The notes under the pieces: generated by a model
Databases searched by the model: none
The model's input: the letters and a program-made list of their open reading frames with translations, nothing else
What the model was told of the DNA's origin: nothing
Position numbers and translations under genes: made by a program
Shown: in pieces, positions 1 through 11,600 of the stretch
Position numbering within the stretch: position 1 is the first letter of the stretch
Layout of the letters: the number at the start of each line of letters is the position of its first letter
From: Cephalotus follicularis
Lineage: Eukaryota; Streptophyta; Magnoliopsida; Oxalidales; Cephalotaceae
Reading direction: 5' to 3'
Length of the DNA stretch: 64,000 nt
Assembly (NCBI GenBank): GCA_001972305.1
Contig: BDDD01001646.1
Coordinates: forward strand, 609,495 to 673,494

Positions 1-253
1 TTCTCCTCATAAGTCCTCTGGGTTCCTGTCGTGTAGGAGCAGCAGCTTCGGCTCCATGAGCCATATTTACTTCCTCTTATCTTTCCTTATTTCTATGGGT
101 ACGTCTCATTGACGACCCGAACCTCTCTCCTCGTATGTTCTTACTTCATTGTCCTTCCATTATGATTCATAAAAGAACGGTTCAATATCCACACATTTAT
201 CTTATTTCCACTTGCCAAGGGTCCTATCCCGGCATATCCAAAATAGTACGGCT

Positions 254-262
254 TTGATACCA
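254..262 (-). promoter_or_regulatory. Primer-binding site (initiator-Met tRNA type)
   Basis: On the minus strand this reads TGGTATCAA, continuing AGCC, five bases after the LTR end. It matches the 3' end of plant initiator tRNA-Met with one mismatch. Confidence 0.65.
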
Positions 263-324
263 AAACTTGTCACGCCCCGAACCATGGGTTGGGCCCCATG
301 ACTCGACACGTGGCAATCCGTACA

Positions 325-350
325 ATCATCATCATCATCATCATCATCAT
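325..350. repeat. (ATC)n microsatellite
   Basis: There are about eight perfect ATC/CAT units inside the long LTR, close to its end. Confidence 0.9.
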
Positions 351-789
351 TAATCATAAAAATTTTAAAACTTAAATAAATCATAAACATAGTCCTTTAT
401 TCAATGTGAATAGATAAAATAAAATAAATACATAATTTATTCCTCGAGAATCCAACCATAAAGCGTACTGCCGAAAAGGAGGAACTTACTTCGCTCTTTA
501 TCCTTAACGCTGCTGCGATGTGCCACCACTACCTGTTCCTGTACCTGACCCATTCAAAGGAATGGGTCAGCAACCCTGGGGGTTGTGTAGGTTACCACAT
601 ATACGGGCACATACCAGAGGAACAACAATAAATGCAGAGGAGAAATAAATATGCATGCCTACATGAATGCAGATCACAAACCATAGCATAACATAATCAT
701 CCTTTGTCCTCGAACTACTCTACTCAAATCATACATATCAATCACTTAACAGAGGAGTCTAGTCCGGTCATCCTATGGTCTGGTCAATA

Positions 790-1030
790 TATAAGGTCCG
801 CCTTTAGGCTCACCTGCCCGAGGAGTTCTCCTCCAAGTTCACCTGCCGAGCGGAATTCGCCCTTTGCTCACCTGCTCTGGCGGTTCACCCTTTGGATCAC
901 CACCTCTGGCGGAATTCACCTTTAGGTTCACCGTTGGCGAATTTGCCCGAGATCACCTGCCTCGCGGAGTTCACCGCTTGGGTTCACCTGCTCAGCGGAA
1001 TTCTCCCCTGTTGGGCTCACCTGACAGGGT
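790..1030. repeat. Degenerate minisatellite in the LTR
   Basis: About eight diverged units of roughly 25-35 bp share the core 'ggttcacctgc..gcggaattc'. The unit recurs with G/C-rich variation and is embedded in the long LTR. Confidence 0.7.
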
Positions 1031-1654
1031 CTATCTATATAATTCATTTTCTTTTACATTCCATTTTCTAATTCCATTTCCTTCCTTTTATTATTTCCTT
1101 TTTATCTCTTTGTCCATTAAGCACGTCCCGGGTATAAAAGGAGCATGGCACCTTCTCATGCTCACTATACTTAGCAAATGCATGCATGTAAACTCTCTCG
1201 ATTACCTTATTCTTCACCTGGTCGGGGTCGCATACCTACATACTCATTTCCTTACTTTATGATTGCATGCAGGGAGTATGACAGGGACGCATGCATACAC
1301 ATATACCATTTCCTTCTTCAATAACGCATGCAAGGCTATATTCATCACATAATTACCTGCCCGGGGACGCATGCCTATACTTATCCAACTTCCTTCTTCG
1401 TGACGCATGCAGGGAGGTCATGCTAGGGGACATATACGTACTCATATTCCATTTCCCTTCCACTTAGGTGCATGTAGGGGACAACTCCAAGGGACAATGC
1501 ATGCATAGTATGCATACTTGGCTCATGGCAGGGGAGAACTTAGTTCCGTCTAATGCTCGACGAAGGTAGAGGAGGATCATAATGCGAGCATGGTAGGGAA
1601 GAGCCATGGACGGCTCCTCTGGCGTTGGCACATAGCATATGTTACCCCTGGTGT

Positions 1655-1950
1655 GGTCACCTCGGCGCCTGTCCTCCCAGGCATTGTCACCTCGGGCTTG
1701 TGACATTCCTGGCATGGCATCCCGGCACGACTCCTATGGCGTCACCACCTCGGGCACATGGCTCCCCAGGCATTGACAGAGGAACTCGGGCATGTCTGCC
1801 CTGGCATCACATCTCCTCGGGCAAATGTCACCTCGAGCATCGTCTCCTCGGCACATGTCACCTCGGGCATCGTCTCCTCAGGAGCATGTCACCTCGGGCA
1901 TCGTCTCCTCGGGCTCATGTCACCTCGGCAGCTCGGGCATTCACCCCGGC
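1655..1950. repeat. GC-rich minisatellite in the LTR (about 30-bp unit)
   Basis: Units start 'gtcacctcgggcatcgtctcctc'-like. The three cleanest begin near 1827, 1857 and 1888 and are about 30 bp long; looser copies extend to 1655 on the left. All forward-strand open frames here are by-products of this repeat. Confidence 0.75.
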
Positions 1951-3081
1951 AGTTCGGCACTTTGGAGCCATGAGGCATGGTGTGCTCAGCGCCATGCATA
2001 GCATGCTTTTAGACGCATGCCAGTGTATGCCAGTGACGAAAGGAGCTCGTGCATGGAAGTTGGGAATGCTTTGGACGCATGCTCTTCGCCCGCAAACAAG
2101 GAGGGGAGCTCGGCGTTTGCCGGCGAGGAGCTCAGCACGTGGCGACATTTGGACCCATGGCCAGAGAAGCTCCAGGCTTCGTCACGGCGTTTCTACAATA
2201 GCGCCTTTGTGCTTTTTGCATTATTAGTGCATACCAGGACAAAGCGCCAGGAATAAAACGCAAGCATCATGTGCATATAGGAACACATCGGATGGGAAGA
2301 GGAAATAACCACGTGCTACGCGCATTATTCGGCTAAGGCACATATCCGAGAACACATATATGTATAATTTTACTTTACTAAACAATTACACACAAACAAT
2401 AAATCACATATAGCAGCAAACAATAACAAACAAGCATAGCAGGCACACAAGCACACACACAAGCTAGTAGGCACTCGGACATGGAGTAACCTACCTGGGG
2501 TAAAGGTTGAAAACGGAGATTGCTTCCTTCCTCTTAATTTCTAGATTTCCTCCGAAGCTAGGCCTGCTACCTTTACTTTGCCAATTCCTTCTTCCTTGCA
2601 CAAAGCCTTGCTCCCAGGGAATGGTATTTATACCATCAAAGTGTAGGGGACATGAGGGCTCCATGGACAGCACCCACCTTGTCTCCTTCTTCCCACTCTC
2701 TCATTCTCCCGAATTTTCTGGAATAAAGTGTGCAAGAAATTGCCAAAATGTATTCACCAGGTCCCTTCTCCTTTATATAAAGGCAATAAAAGCATCCAAA
2801 ATTCTTGAGAGAATTCTTACAGGTGCAGGCCTTTTTGCTGGGCTTGGGCCAGCCTCCTCTCACTTAGGCCAAATTAGACTTTCCACTTATAAGCCAAAAA
2901 ATCAAATTACTACATTAAATCCAGCCCAAGGAGAAAAACCTATTCTTTTTAGCCCAAGTTCACAAATTATATTCAATTAAGGCCCAAATAAATACATCAT
3001 AAAATTCAAGCCCAACCCAAAAAGGCAGGAAAATAATTACAAAATCCAATAATAATTCTTTATAATGTATAGGGCTCTACA

Positions 3082-3555
3082 TCTTAAGAGTAAAATTTGA
3101 GCATGATAAAAATGAGTTAATAATATTTTTTATGTTTAATTATCATTTGACAATTTCATAACAATAACAAAACTAACATAATACTATATAGATTTTATAA
3201 TAATAAAAAATAGAACTAACACTAGTGAAATATATATAATAAATAGAGTAGTTGGAGATTTTATATATATGTATATATATATTGTTATAAGTTATACAAT
3301 ATTTTTTTTATATTTGCAATTATTTCACAAGACATGATATTAGCTTAGTGATAAGAGTATTCAATTTATATCTTAAAAATCAAGAATTAAGTCCTACTAC
3401 TTGCAAAATTTCAAAAAGTTTTACACAAAAAAAATGATTTGACCCTGACCAAGTTTGACCTGTCTTTGACCAGTTCTTGACCATTACGAGTTTAGAGTAT
3501 TGCCCGCACCGGTCGGTTCGTGGTCCGATCGGTCGGTCCAATCCGAGTTTAACAA
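3082..3555. other. AT-rich sequence without a gene
   Basis: No coding region is seen. The stretch is very AT-rich up to about 3340. Near 3342-3400 there is a weak tRNA-like A-box/B-box pair, followed by 'gacc'-rich and 'ccggtcgg'-rich motifs (3430-3545) typical of old dispersed plant repeats. I cannot place it in a family. Confidence 0.5.
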
Positions 3556-3882
3556 CACTAATTTTTTAAGTAGTAGTATTTTATTTTTAATGGTGAAAAT
3601 ATTGTCACAATCAACTTTATAACGAGTGACGCTTATGTCGACACAATAAAAAGGTACTTTTGTGACATCATTTTCGTCACTAATAAGAATATTAATAATG
3701 AAAAATGTTGTTGTCACATTTGTTATAGACTTCAGTGATGCCAATTTCGACACTAAAACGAAGATACAGAGTGACGCTTTTTATTCTGCTGTCACTAAAA
3801 CTATTAGTGACATTTTGTTTGTGACAACCTAGTGACGCACCACAAATCGTCACTAAAATGATTAGTGATGATTTTTTATACT

Positions 3883-4377
3883 TGTTGATGTTGAAATGAA
3901 CTCCTCAGCAGTACCCCACGTGTAAGGCTTTGATTTGTAGAGGAAACGTTGTGGATGCTTCGAGTAGGTTGTTTGGATGGTGTTTGATCGTCTTCCCTGC
4001 ACAAAGAAAGTAAACTAATCACAGGTTCAGGAGGTTTCACTCCTGGGGACTCTCCGATGCTTAAGTCAGAAAAAGCAGAGAAGACAATACAAAGATGCTT
4101 TAGTGTATGAAAATGGTAGACATGTGCAATGTGTTTGATTCTCGTATTTATAGAGCCTGGTTGTAATAGCTTTGCTAGACTTGCGGAGATGATTATTGTA
4201 CCCCTAAGGAAATGCTGAGTATCTAGCCATTTCCCTGATCTTACGCTGCAGCGTTATTGTGCGTTATCTCTCCGGATTGTAAACACCCGACCACGTGTCT
4301 GTAGCTCTAAATGACACGTGTCTTGTTTTCCCGAGGACACGTGGTGGTATTTTATGAATAGAATTTTTTCCATATCA
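3883..4377 (-). repeat. 3' LTR of Tat copy 1
   Basis: This 495-bp LTR pairs with 14078-14571. On the minus strand it starts TGATATGG and ends CATCAACA. Confidence 0.93.
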
Positions 4378-4392
4378 TATGCCCCCCTGGTC
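4378..4392 (-). promoter_or_regulatory. Polypurine tract of Tat copy 1
   Basis: On the minus strand this reads CCAGGGGGGCATA immediately before the 3' LTR, the expected site for plus-strand priming. Confidence 0.8.
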
Positions 4393-4661
4393 TTCTTTTT
4401 CTGTGCTTGGCAGAGGAGGAAGACCATTTATGATTCTAAGGAGGGCTTTGATATGATTACTGAGCCTATTTTGGCTACTGGGCCTCCATAATTTAGCCCA
4501 CCTTCGTCATAAAATTTTAAGCGGCAGAGCAAGCATCCGTAACGCTTATGTCTTTTCACCTGCCGCGCATTACCTCTTCGTTTATAGCACCTAACTTGAC
4601 GGGTTGATCTCAACTGTTTAACCCCTCTGAGATCTAACGGTTTGAAAGTAATCCCTAGCCC

Positions 4662-4669
4662 TTTAAAAA
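4662..4669 (+). promoter_or_regulatory. TATA-like box of the antisense gene
   Basis: TTTAAAAA lies about 270 bp upstream of the antisense start codon. A leader intron with donor near 4799 and acceptor at the end of the CT tract (about 4922) would place it upstream of a short leader exon. This is an inference from position only. Confidence 0.4.
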
Positions 4670-4875
4670 GGCGCTACCTTCTCAGAGAAGTTTCTTTACG
4701 CTTCCTTGAATCTTCAAAGCTTTTGTTCTTTCTATCTTTTTGATATTCCCCAGTTCACTATTCGATCTTCTTTCGAGTCTTCATCATAAGAATCTCTGGT
4801 GAGGCTTTTTTCTGGCTTATATCTCTTTTAATAAATTGCTCGGTCGTTCCTAGGGTTTTTCTGGGTCTTCTCTAT

Positions 4876-4880
<5 letters not shown>

Positions 4881-4920
<40 letters not shown>
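4881..4920 (+). repeat. (CT)20 microsatellite in the antisense leader
   Basis: A perfect CT run ends in TAG|A 12 bp before the antisense ATG. It has the form of a polypyrimidine tract and 3' splice site, so it may serve the leader intron. Confidence 0.85.
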
Positions 4921-4921
<1 letters not shown>

Positions 4922-4931
4922 GAGATTCCAA

Positions 4932-7260
4932 ATGGCTAGGACCAAACAAACCTCTAAACAAGTTAATGATCCAGACACGGCTAGCCGCCTGGCAGGAGAA
5001 GTGACTTTTGTCAAGCGTCTTCTCAGTGTCGAGGACGACATGGTAGCCATGGTCGCGGGGGCCCCTGATGCTGGTTCTACCAAGAAGGGGGTCGAAGTTT
5101 TCAGGACTCACTTTGACAAAAGTGTACTCCGCCCCGATAAAATGAAGGAACTAGCCGAAAAATATGGCTTCCCGGGGAGCTTGATTTATTCGATTCCCAA
5201 TGATCCCAAGGAGGTCACTTAAAGCAAACCTGGCCTCTTCCCGGTGTTTATGGATGCTCTGGAGCATGGCCTGAGACTCTTGATTTCGTCTTTTGCCATT
5301 GGGGTCCTAAGGCATTTCAAAATCCACCATTCATTGTTTCAGTCGCAATCCTGGGCCTTCATCATAGGGTTTTTGGTGAAGTGCCTGGAGTCCGAGGCGG
5401 TTGCTACAGTAGAGCTCTTCAAAGAGTTCCACATTCTGGTCGTCTCCCCTGTCAAACGTGGGTACTACTTCAAGTCCCATCCTGGACTAACCAAGAAGCT
5501 ACTGGTGGAGCCCACGAAGTCCGTAAAGGGTTGGAGAGGAAGGTACTTCCTAGTCTGGAATCTCCCTGGGTTTACCCCCTGCCCATGGTCGGATACAGTG
5601 GACATCTAACGCCTCGATAAGAGGTCAAAACTGCCTATGGCCAAGAGGGCTGACCTGGCCAGACTCTCTACTCTGGAGCTAGAGGGGGTGAACCATACTG
5701 TATGGGAGAATCGTCTTCACTAGGTTGGGTTAAGTATGTCTTCGGGCCGACGATTCTGCTTGGATAATGAGGAAGAGATTCCAGTCGGAATAGAGAGAGA
5801 GAGAGGGATAAGGGCATCTGAGAAGAACCTGAGGCTCGGCCCGTGACCAAGGAAAAAAGCTGTATAAAGCCTTCGTATCCTCCACTTTTAACTTTTGTAT
5901 TTCTTTCATTCCTTTACTGTTTTTTGCTGTGCTTTTGATTCCGTAGTTTTTGTGGTTTTCTGTAGCAATGGGTCCTCAATGCAATGTGAATGACATCCTG
6001 AGGGTCAGCCAGGAGAATAGGAAGCAGGTTGTTGTTGAGGGAGCAAAGCAGAGAGAAAAAACAACTGGGGCCGAGGGGGGGTTTTCCACCGCCGAGGCTG
6101 CCAAGAAGAAGTCTGGCATAGGCAAGCGGCCTATGGAGGAACGTCCCCCCACTATTCTTCCCACTCCTCCGGCCAAGATGCACAAAGGAGGGAAAGAGGC
6201 ATAGAGTTCTTCTCTCGGAAAACAAAACGTTTCTCCCGCCACAAGCTCTCGAGATCTAATTCAGTTGAGCGTTCTTCACAAAATTGACAAGATGATAGAC
6301 GAGCTGGAGGCGATGGGCAGCTCGGACTTGAACTTAAACACTCCTAGGGTTCCCTTGGAACTCAGCAGGCTATTCATCATTCCATCCAAGCTCAATGCTA
6401 GGAAAGGATGGAACCATGAGATGCTGATAAACCATTGCATTCGGAGCAACATCAGGGTAAGTGATCTCCTCTGTCTCTTTTCGAACACATTTTTTGCTTT
6501 TCCTCGAACACCCGTCTTTCTCTGACAGGCTCTGAATGAAGCTCAAATAATGGTGGAAAACTTTGAGGTCATTCTTGAGAAAAACGACCAGCTGAGGGGA
6601 GAGGTGGCCGAGCTCAAGGAAACCACCGACTCGGCCAAAACTCGGTTGGAGGAGGTGCTTAGGGCCTAGGAATCCATCACAGAAGAGAAGAATCAAGCCG
6701 TTGAGGCTTTGGAGAAGGAGAAGGCCGAGAGGAAGGAAGTGGAAAGGGAATTTGTGCGCATCGGTGATATGTACCGTGCACTAGAGGGGGAATTTGAAGG
6801 TTACTAAAGCAGGGATGAAGCTCGGGTGAAGAAAGCAGTGGACAAGGCTCTGATGGAATTCAAGTCTGCGGACGAATTCTGTTCACTGATGGAGGCCTCC
6901 ATGGAGGACTTTAAAGCTTCATCAACCTTTGACGATGAAGTATTCAAGGAATCTGCTGAGTACTTCTGTCGGGACTTCTACGCTTGTCAGAATTGGATTC
7001 CATCTCTTCATCCAGAGGTTCCTTTGACTGGTATTGTTTGCTGCCTGACCGCTGATACTTTCGATTTCTATCATGATGGGATCGAGGTGGAGGAAAAGAA
7101 AATGGGGCTTGCCTTAGGAGAGGGAGCTCGTCCTGCTCAGGAAGAAGATGAGGCACAGGGAACCGGGTCCCCGGATCTGGTTATCCTACCCTCGGATCCT
7201 GCTATGGACCCTTCTTCTTTGCCAAAGGATGATCACGAGCCCTCACTCCCGAAGTCTTAG
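4932..7260 (+). pseudogene. Antisense accessory gene of Tat copy 1 (H3-tail-like N-terminus)
   Basis: This coding region lies on the strand opposite to gag-pol, between integrase and the 3' LTR, where Tat elements are known to carry additional ORFs. The start at 4932 follows the CT tract and gives MARTKQTSK, identical to histone H3 for the first six mature residues. Downstream is a segment with the 'DALEHGLRL..W.FIIGF' pattern of the plant 'putative gypsy type transposon' domain (about 5240-5560), a basic low-complexity stretch (about 5950-6205), an intron with GT-AG ends (about 6456-6528), a Lys/Glu-rich coiled coil (about 6535-6790) and an acidic C-terminus (to 7260). A poly(A)-signal-like AATGAAATA follows near 7330. 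The function is unknown. The copy is broken in several places. Confidence 0.75.
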
Positions 7261-8605
7261 TTTTGTAGATTTGTCTTTTCTTTTGCATTGTAATTTTCAC
7301 TCTATAACTTGTACTTTTTCAAAGAGTAATGAAATATTGAATTTCGGCATCACTGTATTCTCTCTTTTCTTTCTGCTCTGTCTGCTTTAGTATCTTCTCT
7401 AACTTCGTCAGGGCATTTACTATTCCCTTAGAAATTTTTAATGTAAATGATAGAATTTGACTTGTGCTTTATTTGAGCATTGCAATTCTCGTTAGGAATT
7501 CTTACTTAGTCTATTTTATAAACTTCTTGCATTGTGGTCCAACATTTTTTAGACCGAGTTACCTAAGCTTTCTAGTCCCCATAAGACACTTTGTATAAAA
7601 AGTGCTTAGGCAGGGAGACTTGGTCTTTACGAGTTCTTAAGTGTTCGTAGATCAAGCTTTAGGTATACTCGGACAAGTTCTTACGGGTTTGCCGAGCAGG
7701 ATCTCGTCTGGTCGGATTTTTCCCCATCAAGTCATCTGAGCTTGCAATCCTCGTAGGGACACTTGTTTCAAAGTGCTCAGTCCAACGAACTTGATCGTTG
7801 CGAGTTCTTATGGATTCGCCTCTCAAGACACGATATTTGTTTGGTCGGACAAGTTCTTACAGAGTTGCGGACCAGTGTTTTCTCCTTTGAGAGTCTTATT
7901 GCTTCCTTAGAAGTCTTTTGTTGAAAAACTTTAGGGGCTCCTGCGATGGAGTCCTTAGCACTCCTCCGGTGGGAGTCTTCGGTGCTCCTCGGAAAGAGTC
8001 TTTAGTACTCCTCGGAAGGATTCTTTAGTGCTCCTCGTAAGGAGTCTTTATGCTCCTCAGAAGGAGTCTTTCTTTATTCGAGACCTCGGTCTGTTCTAGA
8101 TTTTAGCCTTTATTTGTTTACTCCATTAGGAGTTTCAAGTCTTCGTGAGACTTGGAGAGCTTTGGTCCTGTGTCAAGGCCTGCTTTGATTGCTCCCTTGG
8201 GAGCATGGTCGGACAAGCTTGTATTAAAGCTTCTTGACTATGGGAACTAAACGGCAGCTGTTCAGAGGTTTAAGGACTCGAACATTGGGCCTCCAGTCCC
8301 TCGCAAACTTGAAACTATAGTCTTGAACATGCTCTTTTTGAAAAAAAAATCATCTTTATTGATATTCTTGAATTTTGTACATGAATACATACTTGCATCA
8401 GTCACTGATAGTATTTCCTTAGATGTTCGGCATTCAAAACTCTAGGAATCTCCCTGCCCCCCAGAGTTTCAAGTTTGAATGTTCCTGGTCGGAGCACTCT
8501 CTTCACCTTGTAGAGCCCCTCCCAATTAGGAGCCAATTTTCCTCTAGTACCGATCGGAGTAGCAATAGCCGCATTATGGACGACTAGGTCTCCTTCCCTT
8601 AGTGG
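7261..8605. other. Spacer between convergent genes of Tat copy 1
   Basis: No gene is seen. It holds the presumed 3' ends of the antisense gene and of pol, diverged repeats of 'tcggacaagttcttac' (7660-7860) and a palindromic minisatellite (7935-8075). Confidence 0.6.
7935..8075. repeat. 23-bp minisatellite, each unit a small palindrome
   Basis: About six units of the form CTCCTCGGAAGGAGTCTTTAGTG run head to tail. The core CTCCTC..GAGGAG-like part of each is itself nearly self-complementary. Confidence 0.8.
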
Positions 8606-11600
8606 TCAGGGATTTACTCTTTTATTGTAGTAACGACTCACCCTCTGTTGGTAAGCTGCTACTTTGATGGCTGCCTTATCTCTGAGCTCTTCCACTAGGT
8701 CGAGGAGATTTCTTAATCCTTCCTCATTATATTCTTCCCTGAAATGCACAACTCTTGGTGACTGCACACCAATTTCTACCAGTATCATAGCTTCTGCTCC
8801 AAAGCAAAGGTTGAACAGGGACTCACCAGTTGTGGTCCGAGGAGTGGTTCTATAAGCCCATAACACACTTGGTAGCTCCTCTGTCCATCTTCCTTTGCTA
8901 TCTTCAAGGTGTTTCTTTAACCCTGAGATCATCTCCCTGTTAATCACCTCGGCTTGGCCATTGCTCTGGGGGTAGGCCACGGATGCAACCCTGTGTTCAA
9001 TTCTCCATTCTTTGCAAAAATCACGGAATGCATGACAATCAAACTGCTTCCCATTATCTGAGACTATTACTCTCAGGACTTCGAATCTACAGATGATTGA
9101 CTTCCACACAAAGCTTTCCATATTCCTCTCTGTTATCGTGACTAGGGGCTCAGCTTCTACCCATTTGGTGAAGTAATCCACTGCCACGATGAGGTACTTC
9201 CTCTGCCCTATTGCCACTGGAAATGGCTTGACAAAGTCCATTCCCCATTGTGCAAAGGGCCAAGGAGCAGTGATAGATGTCACAGGCTCTGATGGTCTTC
9301 TTCTTATATTAGCATTCCTCTGACACTTATCGCACTTTCTTACAAAGTTGATGGCATCTTGATGCATGGTGGGCCAAAAATAGTCGTGCCTTAACAATTT
9401 GCTGGACAAGTTTTTGCCCCCCGTGTGATTGCCACATACTCCTTCATAAACTTCCCTCATAGCATAATTGGCCTCTAAGGGGGTCAAACATCTCAGCCAA
9501 AGAAAAGAAAATGACCTTTTGTAGAGGATCCCTTCTCAGAATTGGTATATGTTTGCTATGTACACCAACCTTCTTGCCTCATCTGGGTCCTCTGGAAAAA
9601 TTCCATCCCTTAGCCAACTAATAAATTGAGTCATCCAGTTCGGCTCTTCTTGAACATCAATAACCATCACATCTGCCTCCGAGATGGTGGGCTTGTCTAG
9701 ATAATCCACTAAAACGGTTTGGTTTTTCTCCCGCTGTAGCCAGTTTTGATAACTGGTCTACTCTGGAATTCTCTGCTCTAGGAACCTTCAAGACTCGCAA
9801 CACTTTGAAAGCCGACCTTAAGCTCTAAACATGGGCTAAGTATTTAGCCATGGAATTTTCTCGGGCTTCATACTCTCCACTCGCTAGACCAACCACCAGC
9901 TGAGAATCACTAGAGGCCTCTATTTTTTGAATCTCTAAGTGCTTTACAATTATCAATCCGGCAATTAGAGCTTCCCACTCTACTTCATTGTTTGTTGCTT
10001 TGAACCCAAATCTCAGAGCATACTCCAAGGTCCACCCATCTGGACTAGTCGACACTAAACCTGCTCCACTTCCAGAGACACAGGATGAGCCATCAACTGA
10101 AAGCTTCCATAACCCCTTCTCATCTTCAGAGGTTTATTCTTTCATACACTCCGTAAGTGTATGGTCTCCTACAAAGTCAGCCAAGACCTGTGATTTTATT
10201 GCTGGTCTGGCTTCGTACTTTAAGTCAGACTCGCCCAATTCGACTGACCACTTGATCAATCTGTCCAAGACGTCTGACTTTTCTAGCACTTGCCTTAGTG
10301 GCTTGTCAGTCAAAACTTTAATAGTGTGGGCTTGAAAGTATGGCCTTAACTTTCTCACCGCTGTAATCAGAACATAAGCGTATTTCTCTACATCTGGATA
10401 CCTCTCATTAGCGTCATTCAAGGCATTGCTCACATAGTATACTGGCCTTTGAACTTTTTCCTCTTCCCTGACAAGCACTGCACTCACTGCGCTTGATGTT
10501 GCTGCAAGGTACTAATACAAGTCTTCCCCATCTTTCAGTTTTGATATCAGAGGAGGGGAAGCTAGGTATTCCTTCAAGTTGTCAAAGACCGCTTGAGATT
10601 TTTCCTACCAAGAAAATCCCTTGGGATCTCTCAGCACCTTGAAAAAAGGAAGGCATTTCTCTACTGATTTTGATACAAAATTGCTCAGGGTTGCTATCTT
10701 GTCATTTAAATTCTGTATATCCCTGATAGTCTGAGGAGGTCTCATGCTCTGAATTGCTGAAATTTTTTCTGGGTTAGCCTCTATCCCTCTGCTCGAGACC
10801 ATGAACCCAAGGAACTTACCAGAAGTGACCCCAAAGGTACACTTGGAAGGATTGAGCTTCATTTTGTATCTTCTCAGTACCTCAAAAGTTTCCTCCAAGT
10901 CTTTAATGTGAGGACTCCTTGCTGGCGTCTTGACGAGCATGTCGTCAATGTAAACTTCCATATTTTTCCCGATCTAAGGTTCAAAGATATTGTTGACCAA
11001 CCGTTGGTAGGTCGCCGTAGTGTTCTTCAATCCAAAGGGCATGACTCTATAATAGTACATGCCCCTGTCTATGATGAAAGCTGTCTTGTTCTCGTCGGGC
11101 CCATACATGGGGATTTGATTATAACCCGAATATGCATCTAAGAAGCTCAACATCCTGTATCCTAAGGTTGCATCCACCAACTGATCGATCTTAGGGAGGG
11201 GGAAGTGATCTTTTGGGCAAGCTTTGTTTAAGTCTGTGAAGTCTATGCACTTCCTCCACTTGCCATTTGCCTTCTTTACTAGGACGGGGTTCGCCAATCT
11301 GTCTGAGTAATGCACTTCCCTAATTAACCCCGCTTGTAACAGCTTGCTCACCTCTTCTGCTATTACTTGCTGCCTCTCGGAAGCAAAGTTCCTTTACTTT
11401 TGCTTGGTCGGAGACCTCATAGGATCCACACTTAGCTTATGCACCATCACCTCTAGGCTGATCCTATGGACCTCCTTTGCCGACCTGGAAAACATATCTT
11501 TGTTGTTTTTTAGGAACGTTATCAGTTCCTCTTTCTCCACCTCTCCAAGTTGTGAGCTTAATTGGAATACTTTCTCTGTGTTTCCCTCTTCCAAGGGCAC

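Larger units (their letters stand above)
1..3081 (-). mobile_element. Ty3/Gypsy LTR retrotransposon, 5' end only (Tekay/Del-like)
   Basis: Read on the minus strand, an LTR starting TGTAGAGCCC and ending GGGGCGTGACA is followed within a few bases by TGGTATCAAAGCC, a near match to the initiator-Met tRNA primer-binding site used by many plant retroelements. The rest (1-267) would be the start of the internal region, which runs off the left edge. No gag or pol domain is visible in so short a stretch. The assignment to the Tekay/Del group of Ty3/Gypsy rests on the LTR ends and primer site only and is an inference. The far LTR and target repeat lie outside the window, so age cannot be judged. Confidence 0.7.
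268..3081 (-). repeat. Long terminal repeat (5' LTR, about 2.8 kb)
   Basis: The LTR has TG/CA ends and a primer-binding site directly outside its 268 end. It is very long for a plant LTR. It contains an (ATC)n run and several families of degenerate GC-rich minisatellite. The short open frames in it have no recognisable similarity and follow the repeat units, so I treat them as non-coding. Confidence 0.7.

Noticed and set aside
1640-1950. CRISPR-like array of regular repeats
   Set aside because: Units are contiguous minisatellite copies without unique spacers, in a plant nuclear LTR.
704-2256. Several overlapping forward and reverse open frames in the left LTR
   Set aside because: They follow the GC-rich minisatellite units in more than one frame and show no domain or plausible start context.
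3342-3400. tRNA-derived SINE or tRNA gene (TAGCTTAGTGATAAGAG and AATTAAGTCC boxes)
   Set aside because: The boxes are only loosely matched, no cloverleaf can be drawn, and no poly(A) tail or target repeat was found.
4932-5222. A genuine histone H3 gene, because of MARTKQT
   Set aside because: Similarity ends after ARTKQT; H3's ARKSTGGKAPRK and the histone fold are absent, and the position inside a Tat element explains the ORF.
6370-6696. 108-aa minus-strand ORF within Tat copy 1
   Set aside because: It is antisense to the coiled-coil part of the accessory gene and has no domain of its own.
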